Positions 17,908-26,730 are shown, numbered from the stretch's first letter. The stretch: 64,000 bases of DNA from Metallumcola ferriviriculae (GCF_035573695.1 NZ_CP121694.1:348501-412500); one strand, 5' to 3'. Program-made: numbers and translations. Notes: generated from the sequence alone by a model not told the origin.

Positions 17908-18717
17908 GTGTTAGATTACCATGTACATACGAATTTTTCATCGGACGCAAAAATGTCTATGAAAGAAGCCTGTCAAGCAGGTCTAAACAAAGGCGTAACA
18001 GAGATTGCCTTTACTGAGCACTTGGATGTTATTTATCCTGACAGTAACCTTGACTGGGACTTTGATATTCAAAAGTATAGCCAGACGATACAGCATATGA
18101 GCCAAGCTTATCCTGCCTTAAAGATAGTTAAAGGGGTTGAAGTAGGGCTGCATCCTTCCGGCTTGGAAAAGAGTAAGGACTTTACTGACCGGGGCGAATT
18201 TGATTTTATTATTGGGTCGATCCATGTGGTAGGAGATAAAGATATGCATGAAGGGGAGTTTTTCCGGAATAAGTCAGTCAATGAAGCATTGGAAGAATAT
18301 TTTCTCACAGTCAACAGCTTAGTTAAAGCCTACCCCTATTTTAATGTCCTCGGCCATTTGGATTTGGTTAAAAGATATCTAAAGTTTCTTGACTGTAAAT
18401 GTGGGGATATAAATTGGCACAATTATTATGACATCGTAGAAGATACATTAAAGGAGCTTATTTATTCCGGCCGCGGAATAGAGTTAAATATGTCAGGTTA
18501 CCGATACGGCATCAATACCAGCCACCCTGATTTTAACACTCTGAAATTGTACCGAGAATTGGGTGGCGAAATAATCACTATCGGGTCTGATGCTCATAAA
18601 CCTATGGATATTGGCTATAAAAACATTCAAGCAGTGGAGCTTTTACAAGGTGCTAAGTTTAAATACCTGGCCGGTTTTTCCAAACAAATCCCCCAATTTT
18701 ATAAAATAGGCAGCTAA
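17908..18717 (+). CDS. PHP-family histidinol-phosphatase-like protein
   Basis: A 269-residue cytoplasmic PHP metallophosphatase. It opens with Asp-Tyr-His-Val-His-Thr-Asn (metal-binding His5/His7). It then has Phe-Thr-Glu-His near 36-39, Ser-Ile-His near 107-109, Gly-His-Leu-Asp near 149-152 and Gly-Ser-Asp-Ala-His near 229-233, all metal ligands of the trinuclear site. The length and layout match HisJ/HisK histidinol phosphatase, which makes L-histidinol in histidine synthesis. No other his genes are here, so the substrate is an inference. GTG start after AAAGGGA. Confidence 0.85.
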   Translation: MLDYHVHTNFSSDAKMSMKEACQAGLNKGVTEIAFTEHLDVIYPDSNLDWDFDIQKYSQTIQHMSQAYPALKIVKGVEVGLHPSGLEKSKDFTDRGEFDFIIGSIHVVGDKDMHEGEFFRNKSVNEALEEYFLTVNSLVKAYPYFNVLGHLDLVKRYLKFLDCKCGDINWHNYYDIVEDTLKELIYSGRGIELNMSGYRYGINTSHPDFNTLKLYRELGGEIITIGSDAHKPMDIGYKNIQAVELLQGAKFKYLAGFSKQIPQFYKIGS

Positions 18718-18721
18718 CCGC

Positions 18722-18750
18722 TTGACAGGCGCAGCGAAAAAAGGTAATAT
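18722..18750 (+). promoter_or_regulatory. Near-consensus promoter of ferredoxin gene
   Basis: TTGACA at 18722-18727, a 17-base spacer and TATAAT-like TAATAT at 18745-18750. The -35 begins five bases after the preceding stop codon. The -10 lies inside the palindrome at 18743-18770. Confidence 0.8.
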
Positions 18751-18770
18751 TATTTACGTAAATAATTACC
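18743..18770. promoter_or_regulatory. Palindromic operator overlapping the -10 box
   Basis: The left arm GGTAATATTATTTAC and right arm GTAAATAATTACC form an almost perfect palindrome centred on TTTACGTAAA, with two extra bases in the left arm. Its position over the -10 suggests repression by a dimeric regulator. The sequence does not match the CooA or Rex sites I know; the regulator is unidentified. Confidence 0.55.
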
Positions 18771-18806
18771 CTGAGGGGGTATAAATCTAAGGAGTGGGGG
18801 GTTACC

Positions 18807-19007
18807 ATGAAGGCGTACATTGATCAGCAGCGGTGCGACCGCGCCCCTAGCTGTGTTGTCAAGCGGGCCTGTCCTACCGGGGCTATTGTCCAAGAAAAGG
18901 GACGTTTGTTTGCCGGGGGAAAAGTTAGTGTCGATGAGGATGCTTGTGAAGGTTGTGCTATTTGCACGCGGTATTGTCCGCACGGTGCGATAAAAATGAA
19001 GCAGTAA
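18807..19007 (+). CDS. Small ferredoxin-like protein with one canonical [4Fe-4S] motif
   Basis: 66 residues. The C-terminal half has Cys47-x2-Cys50-x2-Cys53-x3-Cys57-Pro, the standard [4Fe-4S] motif. The N-terminal half keeps only Cys10, Cys16 and Cys22-Pro with five-residue gaps, so the first cluster of a normal two-cluster ferredoxin is altered or absent; Cys22 could still complete cluster II. It should be a small cytoplasmic electron carrier. It lies 119 bases before the CooS-like gene but has its own terminator. The ATG follows GGAGTGGGGGG. Confidence 0.8.
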   Translation: MKAYIDQQRCDRAPSCVVKRACPTGAIVQEKGRLFAGGKVSVDEDACEGCAICTRYCPHGAIKMKQ

Positions 19008-19023
19008 TCTTATAATTTTAGCC

Positions 19024-19054
19024 ATCCAACTCCGTTTTGGGGTTGGATTTTTTT
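19024..19054 (+). terminator. Terminator of ferredoxin gene
   Basis: A 10-bp stem ATCCAACTCC/GGGGTTGGAT with a 5-base loop runs into seven T residues, between the ferredoxin stop and the CooS-like gene. Confidence 0.85.
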
Positions 19055-19126
19055 GTGTTTTTTTAGGCGGTTGATTTAAAGACAATAATTTGGGAAAAGT
19101 AATGATAGATTTTCAAAAGGAGTGAT

Positions 19127-21040
19127 ATGATGGCCAAAAGTAAATTTTCCACGGACAATGTAAGTGTCCATCCTTCGGTTCAGGAAATGTACCAACATCT
19201 AAAAGCGGATAATATGTCAAACACCTTTGACCGCTTTCCTGCACAGGAAAAAATCCGTTGTAATTTTTGCTCCGCAGGACTGAGTTGCCAATTGTGTACT
19301 AATGGGCCATGTCGAATATCCGACAAGACAGGAGCGGTGTTAGGAGTTTGCGGCATTGACCGCAATGCCATGGCCATGCGGGATATGCTGCTAAGAAATG
19401 TCATGGGGACTGCTACTTATTCTTACCAGGCTTACGAAGCATTCCGTACATTAAAGGCCACCGCCTTGGGACAGACCCCATATGAGATCAAGTCCAAGGA
19501 CAAGCTTTATGATTTCTCTAAGCAGTTAGGGGTAGATACTTCCGGTTCCGAGAAAGATGTAGCTATTAGATTGGCAGACTATCTGCAGTGGGAGCTTCAT
19601 CGGGGGTATGACGAACCATCTAAAATTATTGATATATTCGCCCCGCCTCAAAGGGTTGAGCTCTGGCGTAAGCTTGCTCTTTACCCCTCCGGACCGCTTC
19701 ATGAAATTAAGGATGCTACCGCCAGTTGTTTGACCAATATTGATGGAGATTATGTCTCCCTGGCACGCAAGGCGCTGCGCCTGAGTATATCCTGTATTTA
19801 TGGTGCGCAAGTTGCCGGGCAGTGGGCGATAGATATCGTACTGGGGACTCCTTATCCTCACGAAGTTCAATATGACATGGGTATTTTGGACCCCGAATAT
19901 GTCAACGTAGTTTTCAACGGCCACGAGCCCTTTGATGGTGCCGCATTGGTATTGAAAGCCAGGGAAGCGGAAATGCAGGAGCTGGCAAAAAAAGCTGGGG
20001 CCAAGGGATTAAGAGTGATTGGTTCAATCGAAAGCGGTCAGGAAATTGTTCAGCGATTTGAACTGGATGATGTTTTTCGCGGTTTGATTGGTAATTGGCT
20101 ATTTATTGAGCCAATGCTGGCAACCGGTGCAGTAGACTTCTTTGGTATGAGCGAAAACTGCTCACCCCCTTATTTGGCACCTTATCAAGAAAAATATCAG
20201 GTCACGCTGGCATCCACTACTAGATTGGTGCGAGTACCTGGGGTAGAGAAACATTATGATTATAAACCCCAGGAGATAGAAGGCCAGGCTAAGGACATGA
20301 TTATGGTAGGTGTAGAAAATTTTAAAAAGCGGAAAGGCAAAGTGAAATCTCGGGTGCCGCAAAGAATTCAAAAAGGATACTCCGGCTTCGGCGTGGAGGC
20401 GTTATTGCAGGCATTGGGCGGGTCAGTGCAACCGCTAATTGATGTAATTGCCGCGAATAAAATCAAAGGTGCGGTAGGATTAGTTAACTGTACTACTTTG
20501 GCTAATGGACCTCATGACTATATGACAACAGAACTTACCCGCGAGCTGATAAAACGTGATATCATTGTACTTTCCGGCGGCTGCGGCAACCAAGCTTTGG
20601 AGGTAGCCGGTTTTACCAGTCTTGATGCAATTGAATGGGCTGGCCCAGGACTGCAGGAAGTATGTAAGTCCTTAAATATTCCGCCGGTGCTGAGTTTTGG
20701 TACCTGTACTGACACTGGTAGAATTGCTGTGCTTGTCAGCGAACTGGCTAAGGCCCTTAATGTGGATAGTGCGGATTTGCCCGTGGCTGTAACTGCACCG
20801 CAATATATGGAGCAGAAGGCAACTATCGATGGGATATTTTCGTTGGCCTTTGGTCTATACACCCATCTTTCGCCGACCCCGCCGATTGCAGGGGGGCCCG
20901 AGCTGGTTAAGCTTCTAACAGAAGATTTGGTTGAGATTACCGGGGGTCGTGTGGCTTTGGGGGATGAACCTGATAAAGTGGCAGATGGTATCGAACAATA
21001 CATTAAGGAAAGAAGAGAGCATCTGGGACTAAAAAATTAG
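19127..21040 (+). CDS. cooS: Divergent carbon monoxide dehydrogenase-like protein (CooS family)
   Basis: 637 residues with CooS architecture (numbered from the first ATG; the second ATG at 19130 has better spacing to AAAGGAG). The B-cluster cysteines are Cys54, Cys57, Cys62 and Cys75. The D-cluster pair is Cys45-x2-Cys48, instead of the wide spacing of classical CooS. Of the C-cluster ligands, Cys345, Cys455, Cys486 and Cys527 and the base Lys564 are present. The iron-ligand His of true CODHs is Asn264 (in Asn-Gly-His-Glu-Pro) and the second ligand Cys aligns with Glu302. The His relay near residue 98 is also gone (Tyr, Gln, Glu). CO oxidation is therefore doubtful; it resembles the CODH-V type of Carboxydothermus. 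No cooF, cooC or acetyl-CoA synthase gene is adjacent; the atypical ferredoxin lies upstream. Confidence 0.85.
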   Translation: MMAKSKFSTDNVSVHPSVQEMYQHLKADNMSNTFDRFPAQEKIRCNFCSAGLSCQLCTNGPCRISDKTGAVLGVCGIDRNAMAMRDMLLRNVMGTATYSYQAYEAFRTLKATALGQTPYEIKSKDKLYDFSKQLGVDTSGSEKDVAIRLADYLQWELHRGYDEPSKIIDIFAPPQRVELWRKLALYPSGPLHEIKDATASCLTNIDGDYVSLARKALRLSISCIYGAQVAGQWAIDIVLGTPYPHEVQYDMGILDPEYVNVVFNGHEPFDGAALVLKAREAEMQELAKKAGAKGLRVIGSIESGQEIVQRFELDDVFRGLIGNWLFIEPMLATGAVDFFGMSENCSPPYLAPYQEKYQVTLASTTRLVRVPGVEKHYDYKPQEIEGQAKDMIMVGVENFKKRKGKVKSRVPQRIQKGYSGFGVEALLQALGGSVQPLIDVIAANKIKGAVGLVNCTTLANGPHDYMTTELTRELIKRDIIVLSGGCGNQALEVAGFTSLDAIEWAGPGLQEVCKSLNIPPVLSFGTCTDTGRIAVLVSELAKALNVDSADLPVAVTAPQYMEQKATIDGIFSLAFGLYTHLSPTPPIAGGPELVKLLTEDLVEITGGRVALGDEPDKVADGIEQYIKERREHLGLKN

Positions 21041-21081
21041 TAAAGAGATAAGGCTGGCGTCGTGCCAGCCTTATCTCTTTA
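21041..21081. terminator. Bidirectional terminator between cooS-like gene and 21079-21405
   Basis: A perfect 18-bp inverted repeat starting TAAAGAGATAAGGCTGGC with a 5-base loop, flanked by A and T runs, serves both converging genes. It overlaps the stop codon of the minus-strand gene. Confidence 0.9.
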
Positions 21082-21405
21082 TTTCGTAGTTTTATTTGTT
21101 TTCAGGTTTTCCAACAAGGAAGATTGTCCCCTGTCTTCATCTTGTTCGATTGCGCTGTTAAGACCAAATTGCTCCATTTCTTCAGCTAAAAAATTATTTT
21201 CTTGGGATTGGCCGCTTAGTTGCTGTCTAGATGTCTTGTGGTTGCCTGAAAGTTGATTAAGGTATTGATCATACGGTATTTTGCTGTTTACATTGCCTAG
21301 TTCCTTACTATGAGCTTGGCTGTCCTTTTGGATGTCTTGGACCAGTTCTTCAGTTAGTTCCTTGCTTGCCTCAGACTTAAGCTTATCATAATGTTTTTTT
21401 GGCAA
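21079..21405 (-). CDS. Small hydrophilic protein, function unknown
   Basis: 108 residues, rich in Gln, Glu, Lys, Asn and Ser, with no cysteine, membrane helix or signal peptide. The composition recalls small acid-soluble or other late sporulation proteins, but no recognisable SASP motif is present. A TTG start at 21405 has AAGGAGGG eight bases upstream, good support that it is translated. It converges on the CooS-like gene and shares its terminator; there is no sign that the functions are linked. Confidence 0.65.
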   Translation of the reverse strand: MPKKHYDKLKSEASKELTEELVQDIQKDSQAHSKELGNVNSKIPYDQYLNQLSGNHKTSRQQLSGQSQENNFLAEEMEQFGLNSAIEQDEDRGQSSLLENLKTNKTTK

Positions 21406-21613
21406 AGCACATCCCTCCTTTATTGTATTATTGGAAAAAGAGGGATGGCGTATACTATTTGCGTAATTAAAAGCTAAAAAAATAGCTTTCCAAAAAAGTT
21501 TTATAATTAAAATTCCATCTGTTTAGTGGTCAAGGTCATTAGTTCTGATGAACGGGGAATACAGCGTGTAGCTTCATAATTATCGTTACCGTCTTAAAAT
21601 GTCACTATCAGCC

Positions 21614-23740
21614 CTAATTGCTATTTTTTATAAGAGAGAGACCAATTCTCTTCCTAGAAACATCTACATCCAGCACTGTTACAGTGACGATGTCGCCGAC
21701 AGCCAGCACATCCAGGGGGTGTTTTACGTAGTTATGACTCAGTTGAGATATATGGATGAGGCCGTCCTGATGGACACCAATATCTACAAAAGCACCAAAA
21801 TCCACTACGTTACGAACTACTCCCTGCAGGCTCATGCCGGGGTTAATTTCCTCAAGCTCCATTACATCTTGACGGAACAACGGCGGAAAGTTATCTTCTC
21901 TTGGGTCACGACCCGGTTTCATTAATTCTTCAAAAATATCCTGGAGGGTAGGTAGTCCTACATTTAATTCAGCGGCCCATTGTTTTGGGGATAGCTGTTT
22001 CAGAGAACTATCACCTAAGATTTTCTCAAGGGGTTTGCCAAGCTGCTTAGTCAAAGACTCCACTACGGCGTAGCTTTCCGGGTGCACTGCGGTATTATCT
22101 AATGGGTTCGCGCTGTCGGGGATTCGTAAAAAACCGGCGCATTGTTCAAATGCCTTAGGACCAAGACCGCTTACCTTTTTTAACTGTTTTCTGGTGGTAA
22201 ATGACCCTTCTTTTTCTCGCCAAGCGGCAATTTTTTTTGTCAAAGAAGGGGTCAGGCCTGCGACGTAGGATAGAAGCTGTGACGATGCAGTGTTAAGATT
22301 GACCCCGACGCTGTTGACACAATCTTCTACCACGCCGCCCAATTTTTCGTTAAGAGCCTTTTGATTGACATCATGCTGGTATTGGCCCACACCGATGGCC
22401 TTGGGCTCTATCTTTACCAACTCCGCCAGGGGGTCCTGCAGGCGCCGGGCGATGCTTACCGCACTGCGTAAGGATACATCCAGTTGTGGAAACTCTTCTT
22501 GAGCAATTTTCGAAGCGGAATAAACGCTGGCACCGGCTTCACTGACTATGGTATAGTTTACCGGCAAATGATGCTTTTTGATTAACTCGCTGACAAATAG
22601 TTCTGTTTCCCGGGAGGCGGTGCCGTTGCCTATTGCGAGTAGGTTAATGCTGTGCTTATTGATAAGTTTCAATAATACCTCTTCTGCCTGTGCGGTTTTA
22701 TTATGGGGGGCGGTGGGGTAAATGGTATCGGTGGCCAGCACGTCGCCGGATTCGTTTATTGCTGCTACTTTGCATCCGGTGCGAAAGCCTGGGTCAATAG
22801 CCACTATTTTTTTATCCATTACCGGCGATTGCAGCAAGAGTTTATCAAGGTTTTCACCAAATATTTTGATGGCTTGGGCTTCTGCCTTGTCTTTTAGCTC
22901 AGAACGGATTTCTCGTTCCATGGACGGAAGTATTAGACGTTTTAAAGCGTCCGTAATGGCATCTTCTATGACAGCGGTTGTGGGTGAGTGTGGCTTGATA
23001 ATTTTCCGAGCATAAAAAGAAGAGATTTTTTCCCGAGGGAAGTCCACATTTACTGATAAAAACCCATCCCGTTCACCACGGTTAATGGCTAAAATTCGGT
23101 GCGCAGGGATGGACATGACAGTTTCTTTGTAATCAGCGTAATCACGATATGGAGTGTCATGAACCTCTTCTTTGGCTGAAGCAGTAAGAAGAGTTTCTTT
23201 GTGAGAAAGCTGTCTTAAAATGCTGCGCAGTTCAGCATTATCTGATATCCATTCTGCAATAATATCCAGAGAACCGGCAAGGCAGTCTTCACCATTATTC
23301 AAGTCCATTTCCGGATTTATGTATTGGGCAAGTATTTCTTGGTTAAGGGGTTGATCCTGTTGGTAGATATGTTGGGCCAGGGGTTCAAGACCTTTTTCCC
23401 GGGCCTTTGCCGCTCTGGTGCTTTTTTTCTGCTTATAAGGACGATAGAGGTCCTCCAGTCGCGCAAGAGTTGTGGCTGCTTGAATCTCTTTGGTCAGCTG
23501 GGCAGTAAGTTTGCCCTGTTCTTCAATATTTTTAGCTATTTCTTCCTTCCGTTGTGTCAGTTTTTCAAGGTAGCTTACCCGCTGTTCGATATCTCTTAGA
23601 GTTTTATCATCGAGACCACCGGTCATTTCTTTGCGATATCGAGCGATAAAAGGAATGGTATTACCTTCTTTTAAGAGCTTTACTACTGTGTCAATCTTTT
23701 TTTCCGGCAGATTAAATTCTGCTGCGATTGCATTAATCAA
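21614..23740 (-). CDS. tex: Tex-type RNA-binding transcriptional accessory protein
   Basis: 708 residues. The N-terminal region has Ile-Pro-Phe-Ile-Ala-Arg-Tyr-Arg-Lys-Glu near 30-39, the Tex signature. The YqgF-like RNase H fold (Ala-Ile-Asp-Pro-Gly-Phe-Arg-Thr-Gly-Cys) lies near 320. A helix-hairpin-helix part with Gly-Val-Gly-Gln-Tyr-Gln-His-Asp-Val comes before 500. The S1 domain (Gly-Val-Val-Arg-Asn-Val-Val-Asp-Phe-Gly-Ala-Phe-Val-Asp) covers about 635-705. It binds nucleic acid in the cytoplasm and affects transcription. TTG start with AGGAGAGGAG upstream at slightly long spacing. Followed at 20 bases by the DMT gene further upstream on the same strand. Confidence 0.95.
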   Translation of the reverse strand: MINAIAAEFNLPEKKIDTVVKLLKEGNTIPFIARYRKEMTGGLDDKTLRDIEQRVSYLEKLTQRKEEIAKNIEEQGKLTAQLTKEIQAATTLARLEDLYRPYKQKKSTRAAKAREKGLEPLAQHIYQQDQPLNQEILAQYINPEMDLNNGEDCLAGSLDIIAEWISDNAELRSILRQLSHKETLLTASAKEEVHDTPYRDYADYKETVMSIPAHRILAINRGERDGFLSVNVDFPREKISSFYARKIIKPHSPTTAVIEDAITDALKRLILPSMEREIRSELKDKAEAQAIKIFGENLDKLLLQSPVMDKKIVAIDPGFRTGCKVAAINESGDVLATDTIYPTAPHNKTAQAEEVLLKLINKHSINLLAIGNGTASRETELFVSELIKKHHLPVNYTIVSEAGASVYSASKIAQEEFPQLDVSLRSAVSIARRLQDPLAELVKIEPKAIGVGQYQHDVNQKALNEKLGGVVEDCVNSVGVNLNTASSQLLSYVAGLTPSLTKKIAAWREKEGSFTTRKQLKKVSGLGPKAFEQCAGFLRIPDSANPLDNTAVHPESYAVVESLTKQLGKPLEKILGDSSLKQLSPKQWAAELNVGLPTLQDIFEELMKPGRDPREDNFPPLFRQDVMELEEINPGMSLQGVVRNVVDFGAFVDIGVHQDGLIHISQLSHNYVKHPLDVLAVGDIVTVTVLDVDVSRKRIGLSLIKNSN

Positions 23741-23759
23741 CGGCCAACAAACTCCTCTC

Positions 23760-24641
23760 CTATTGCATTACTAATAATGAAACTCCAAGAAGTACTACGG
23801 CTGCGCCGCCAAGGAATTTTAAGCTAATGGGTTCATCGTCTAATCGGTAAAGATGTGCCAGTAATATGGTAAATAAGGGTTCTATGTTTGCCACTGCCAT
23901 ACCCACCGATACAGGGATAAATTTTAAAGCCATAAAATAGCTGAACAAAGCTATTCCCGATAGAAAGCCACCAAACCAAAAATAACGGGCGCTGCTTTTA
24001 TCAACAACTAAAAGGGTCTTTAGCTGTCCCTTGATGAGGTAGTAACCTGAAAATACTATCAGGGCAGACACGGTGCTGATAGCAGACCCAAGCAGTGCCG
24101 AAGTGACAAATGCCAGTCCCGCCTTGCGGGAAACGTTTGTTGCGGCAAAGAAAAAGGCTGCTAGAAAGCCTAAGAAAAACCCACTTTTGGCATCCGGGGC
24201 AGTGGACGCTCCTGTGGGGGTGGCTATGACCATGTAGACACCGCCAATTATGATAATGATGGCGGTAATCATTTGCAGCGACAGGAATTCCCCTAAAATA
24301 ACCCAAGCCATTATTGCCGAAAATACTGGAGCAGTGATTTTGATGGCAGATGAGCGAGTAGCGCCGATCCGGCGAATGCTTCCGTATAGAGAAAAACGTC
24401 CAAAAACTGGTCCTAAGAGGCCAGATAAAGCGAAGTAGCCGACCCCTTGCAAGTTTAGTATGGGTTCACTGACTAGAAACAACACCGGCAGGGCCAGTAA
24501 GAACATGGCCGTATTGGCCATTAGGGTATAAATAACCCCGCTTTCAGTAGACGCCTGATACATGCCTTTCTTCATAAAAAGACTGCTCCAAGCAAAACAA
24601 AACGCCGTCAATAAAGCGAAAAGAAGACCAGTTAATTCCAT
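23760..24641 (-). CDS. EamA/DMT superfamily transporter
   Basis: 293 residues with ten predicted membrane helices in two similar halves, the EamA architecture. The first half has the loop Arg-Arg-Ile-Gly-Ala-Thr-Arg-Ser-Ser-Ala-Ile near 90-100 and the second ends in the usual Glu-Pro-Leu-Phe-Thr-Ile-Leu-Leu-Ala. Likely a metabolite exporter; the substrate is unknown. The ATG is preceded by AAAAGGAGC. It lies 19 bases upstream of tex on the same strand and may be cotranscribed. Confidence 0.88.
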   Translation of the reverse strand: MELTGLLFALLTAFCFAWSSLFMKKGMYQASTESGVIYTLMANTAMFLLALPVLFLVSEPILNLQGVGYFALSGLLGPVFGRFSLYGSIRRIGATRSSAIKITAPVFSAIMAWVILGEFLSLQMITAIIIIIGGVYMVIATPTGASTAPDAKSGFFLGFLAAFFFAATNVSRKAGLAFVTSALLGSAISTVSALIVFSGYYLIKGQLKTLLVVDKSSARYFWFGGFLSGIALFSYFMALKFIPVSVGMAVANIEPLFTILLAHLYRLDDEPISLKFLGGAAVVLLGVSLLVMQ

Positions 24642-24749
24642 AATGCATAGCTCCTTTTAAGATTACCTTTTATCATACTATATTATGGCTGATATTACTC
24701 ATTCTAGTCTTCTAATGGTGTAACGGCATTTTAAAACACAAGTTACAAT

Positions 24750-25559
24750 TTAATAAGTGGGTGTGGGGATAGGCACCGTGGTACCACCTGGTGTCAGCTT
24801 GGTCCGATAGTCATTTAGATAAGATACTTCTTCTCTTGCCCAATAAAGCGCCTCTTTATCAACCGCACGAATTAGGATTTCTTCCCGATGCTCTGATGCT
24901 TCAGCCAGGGTATCTCCTAATGGGCTCACTAGCTTGCTTTTGCCGCAGCTATTATTACCTACGGTATTTACCCCGAAGACATAAACTGTATTGTCCAATG
25001 CCCGGGCAGGAAGCTGAATGTCCCAACGGCGGGACGCGGCAACGCTCCAAACAGATGGACAGACAATAATTTCCGCACCCTGAAGTGCCAAAAGCCGGCT
25101 GGTTTCAGGAAATTCCATCTCGTAGCAAATCAATACTCCGACTTTGCCGATTTTCGTATCAAAAATCGGGTAGCGTATTTCTCCTTTTTGAAATATGTTT
25201 TGTTCCCTACCCCAGAGTAAGCTTTTTCTTGCAACTGCCCGCAATTCACCGTCGCTGTCAATTATCGCAGCGGCAATAAAGATGTCATCTTTATCATTTT
25301 TTTCTACGAAAGGGCAGATTATAGATGATTCAGTTCTGTGTGCCTCAGCCTGCATGGTGGAGACGGTCTTTCCGTCCCTTTCTTCGGCAAGTAGGTTAAA
25401 CGCCTCTTTAGACAAATAATAGCCGGTGGTCCAGAGTTCAGGGAGTACTATCAGGTCGGCTTCCTGGCCTGCCTGACGGATGGATTGAATGCCGCGTTTG
25501 AGATTAGCATCTACATCATTCATTATTGGTGTCATTTGGATACCTGCAATTTGGAACAT
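24750..25559 (-). CDS. Nitrilase-superfamily carbon-nitrogen hydrolase
   Basis: A 269-residue cytoplasmic amidase-type enzyme with the full catalytic triad: Glu41 in Leu-Pro-Glu-Leu-Trp, Lys112 in Ala-Arg-Lys-Ser-Leu and Cys145 in Ile-Cys-Tyr-Glu. The length suits the omega-amidase/N-carbamoyl amidase branches. The exact amide or nitrile substrate cannot be read from motifs. A GGGGGG ribosome site precedes the ATG. It is a separate unit between the DMT gene and the divergent radical SAM gene. Confidence 0.9.
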   Translation of the reverse strand: MFQIAGIQMTPIMNDVDANLKRGIQSIRQAGQEADLIVLPELWTTGYYLSKEAFNLLAEERDGKTVSTMQAEAHRTESSIICPFVEKNDKDDIFIAAAIIDSDGELRAVARKSLLWGREQNIFQKGEIRYPIFDTKIGKVGVLICYEMEFPETSRLLALQGAEIIVCPSVWSVAASRRWDIQLPARALDNTVYVFGVNTVGNNSCGKSKLVSPLGDTLAEASEHREEILIRAVDKEALYWAREEVSYLNDYRTKLTPGGTTVPIPTPTY

Positions 25560-25737
25560 TTTTTAATACCCCCCCTGAAAGTTTGTAGTGAGTACATTTT
25601 ACGGGGAAGAATTATCTTTTGCAAATCTTCACGCTTAAATGGTGCGAGTTGGGAATCAGGCGCTATTAGGCAGGAAAGATTTGGGCAAAAATAGAATTAA
25701 GTAGGACTAATGATCTTCTCGAAAAGAGGTTTTCTCT

Positions 25738-26688
25738 TTGACTAACCCGCGTTATCGCCAGTATTCTGCCTTTTTGCGACAGAAGTATGGGGAAAAGGTA
25801 TATAAGCTTCCGGTAAATCTGCCCGGTTCCTGCCCTAACAGGGATGGAACAATGGGAAGGGGCGGGTGTATCTTTTGTGATGAACAGGGTGCGGGCTTTG
25901 AATGCTTGCCATCAGCTTGGTCAGTCAGGCAGCAATTAGAGCGAAACAGAGCCTTTTTCCGCAAACGTTTTAATGCAGAGAGATTTATCGCCTATTTTCA
26001 AGCCTTTACCAACACCTATTTCCCGTTGGCTCAATTTAGAGAGTATATGGAGGCCGCAGCAGAGGCGGAATTGGTGGGAATTTCCGTATCCACTCGACCT
26101 GATTGTGTCAGTGACCCCTACCTTGATGTACTTCTTTCATTGGCAGAGAAGGGTTTAGATATTGATGTGGAGTTGGGCCTGCAAACAGTAAATTATCATA
26201 CTTTAAGGAGGGTAAACCGCGGTCATACGTTGGCTGAATTCCTTGATGCAGTTTTACGCGTTAAAAAACGGGGCTTTTCGGTATGTGCCCATGTAATTTT
26301 AAACCTTCCAGGAGAGAATATAGATGATGTGATAGAGAATGCGAAGATACTATCCGCTATGAGGGTAGATTATGTCAAGCTTCACTCACTGTATGTGGTC
26401 AAAGGGACTGAATTGGGCAGGCAGTACCAGCATGGTGAAATTGAAATGATTACTTTAGATGATTATGTCAGCCGAGTAGTAACGTTTTTAGAGTACTTAC
26501 ATCCGGAAACGGTAATCCAACGCCTAGTAGGAAAGGGGCCTAAAGAGAAGCAATTATTTAGTAACTGGGACACTAGCTGGTGGAAAATAAAACAGATGAT
26601 TGAAAAACGGTTGGAGGACTTGGATACCTTCCAAGGAGCAAAGTGTGACTATCTTAACGGTGCGGCACTGCGGCGGTTTGAAGATTGA
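25738..26688 (+). CDS. yhcC: Radical SAM protein, YhcC/TIGR01212 family
   Basis: 316 residues. The cluster motif Cys-Pro-Asn-Arg-Asp-Gly-Thr is followed eleven residues on by Cys-Ile-Phe-Cys, giving Cys-x11-Cys-x2-Cys as in the YtqA/YhcC/Elp3 group. Glu-Leu-Gly-Leu-Gln-Thr near 144 and Gly-Glu-Asn near 200 support the radical SAM barrel. It reductively cleaves AdoMet; the substrate is not assigned, possibly tRNA or a small molecule. The start is a TTG at 25738 with GAGG somewhat upstream. It is followed 42 bases later by a permease gene. Confidence 0.88.
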   Translation: MTNPRYRQYSAFLRQKYGEKVYKLPVNLPGSCPNRDGTMGRGGCIFCDEQGAGFECLPSAWSVRQQLERNRAFFRKRFNAERFIAYFQAFTNTYFPLAQFREYMEAAAEAELVGISVSTRPDCVSDPYLDVLLSLAEKGLDIDVELGLQTVNYHTLRRVNRGHTLAEFLDAVLRVKKRGFSVCAHVILNLPGENIDDVIENAKILSAMRVDYVKLHSLYVVKGTELGRQYQHGEIEMITLDDYVSRVVTFLEYLHPETVIQRLVGKGPKEKQLFSNWDTSWWKIKQMIEKRLEDLDTFQGAKCDYLNGAALRRFED

Positions 26689-26730
26689 CAGCAGGTAGAT
26701 TTGTAGAGATAGAATTTGGAGGAAGGTAAA

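Noticed and set aside
19127-21040. Calling the gene a hybrid cluster protein (Hcp)
   Set aside because: Length, N-terminal cysteine layout and the His/Cys/Lys motif order follow CooS rather than Hcp, although activity might resemble Hcp.
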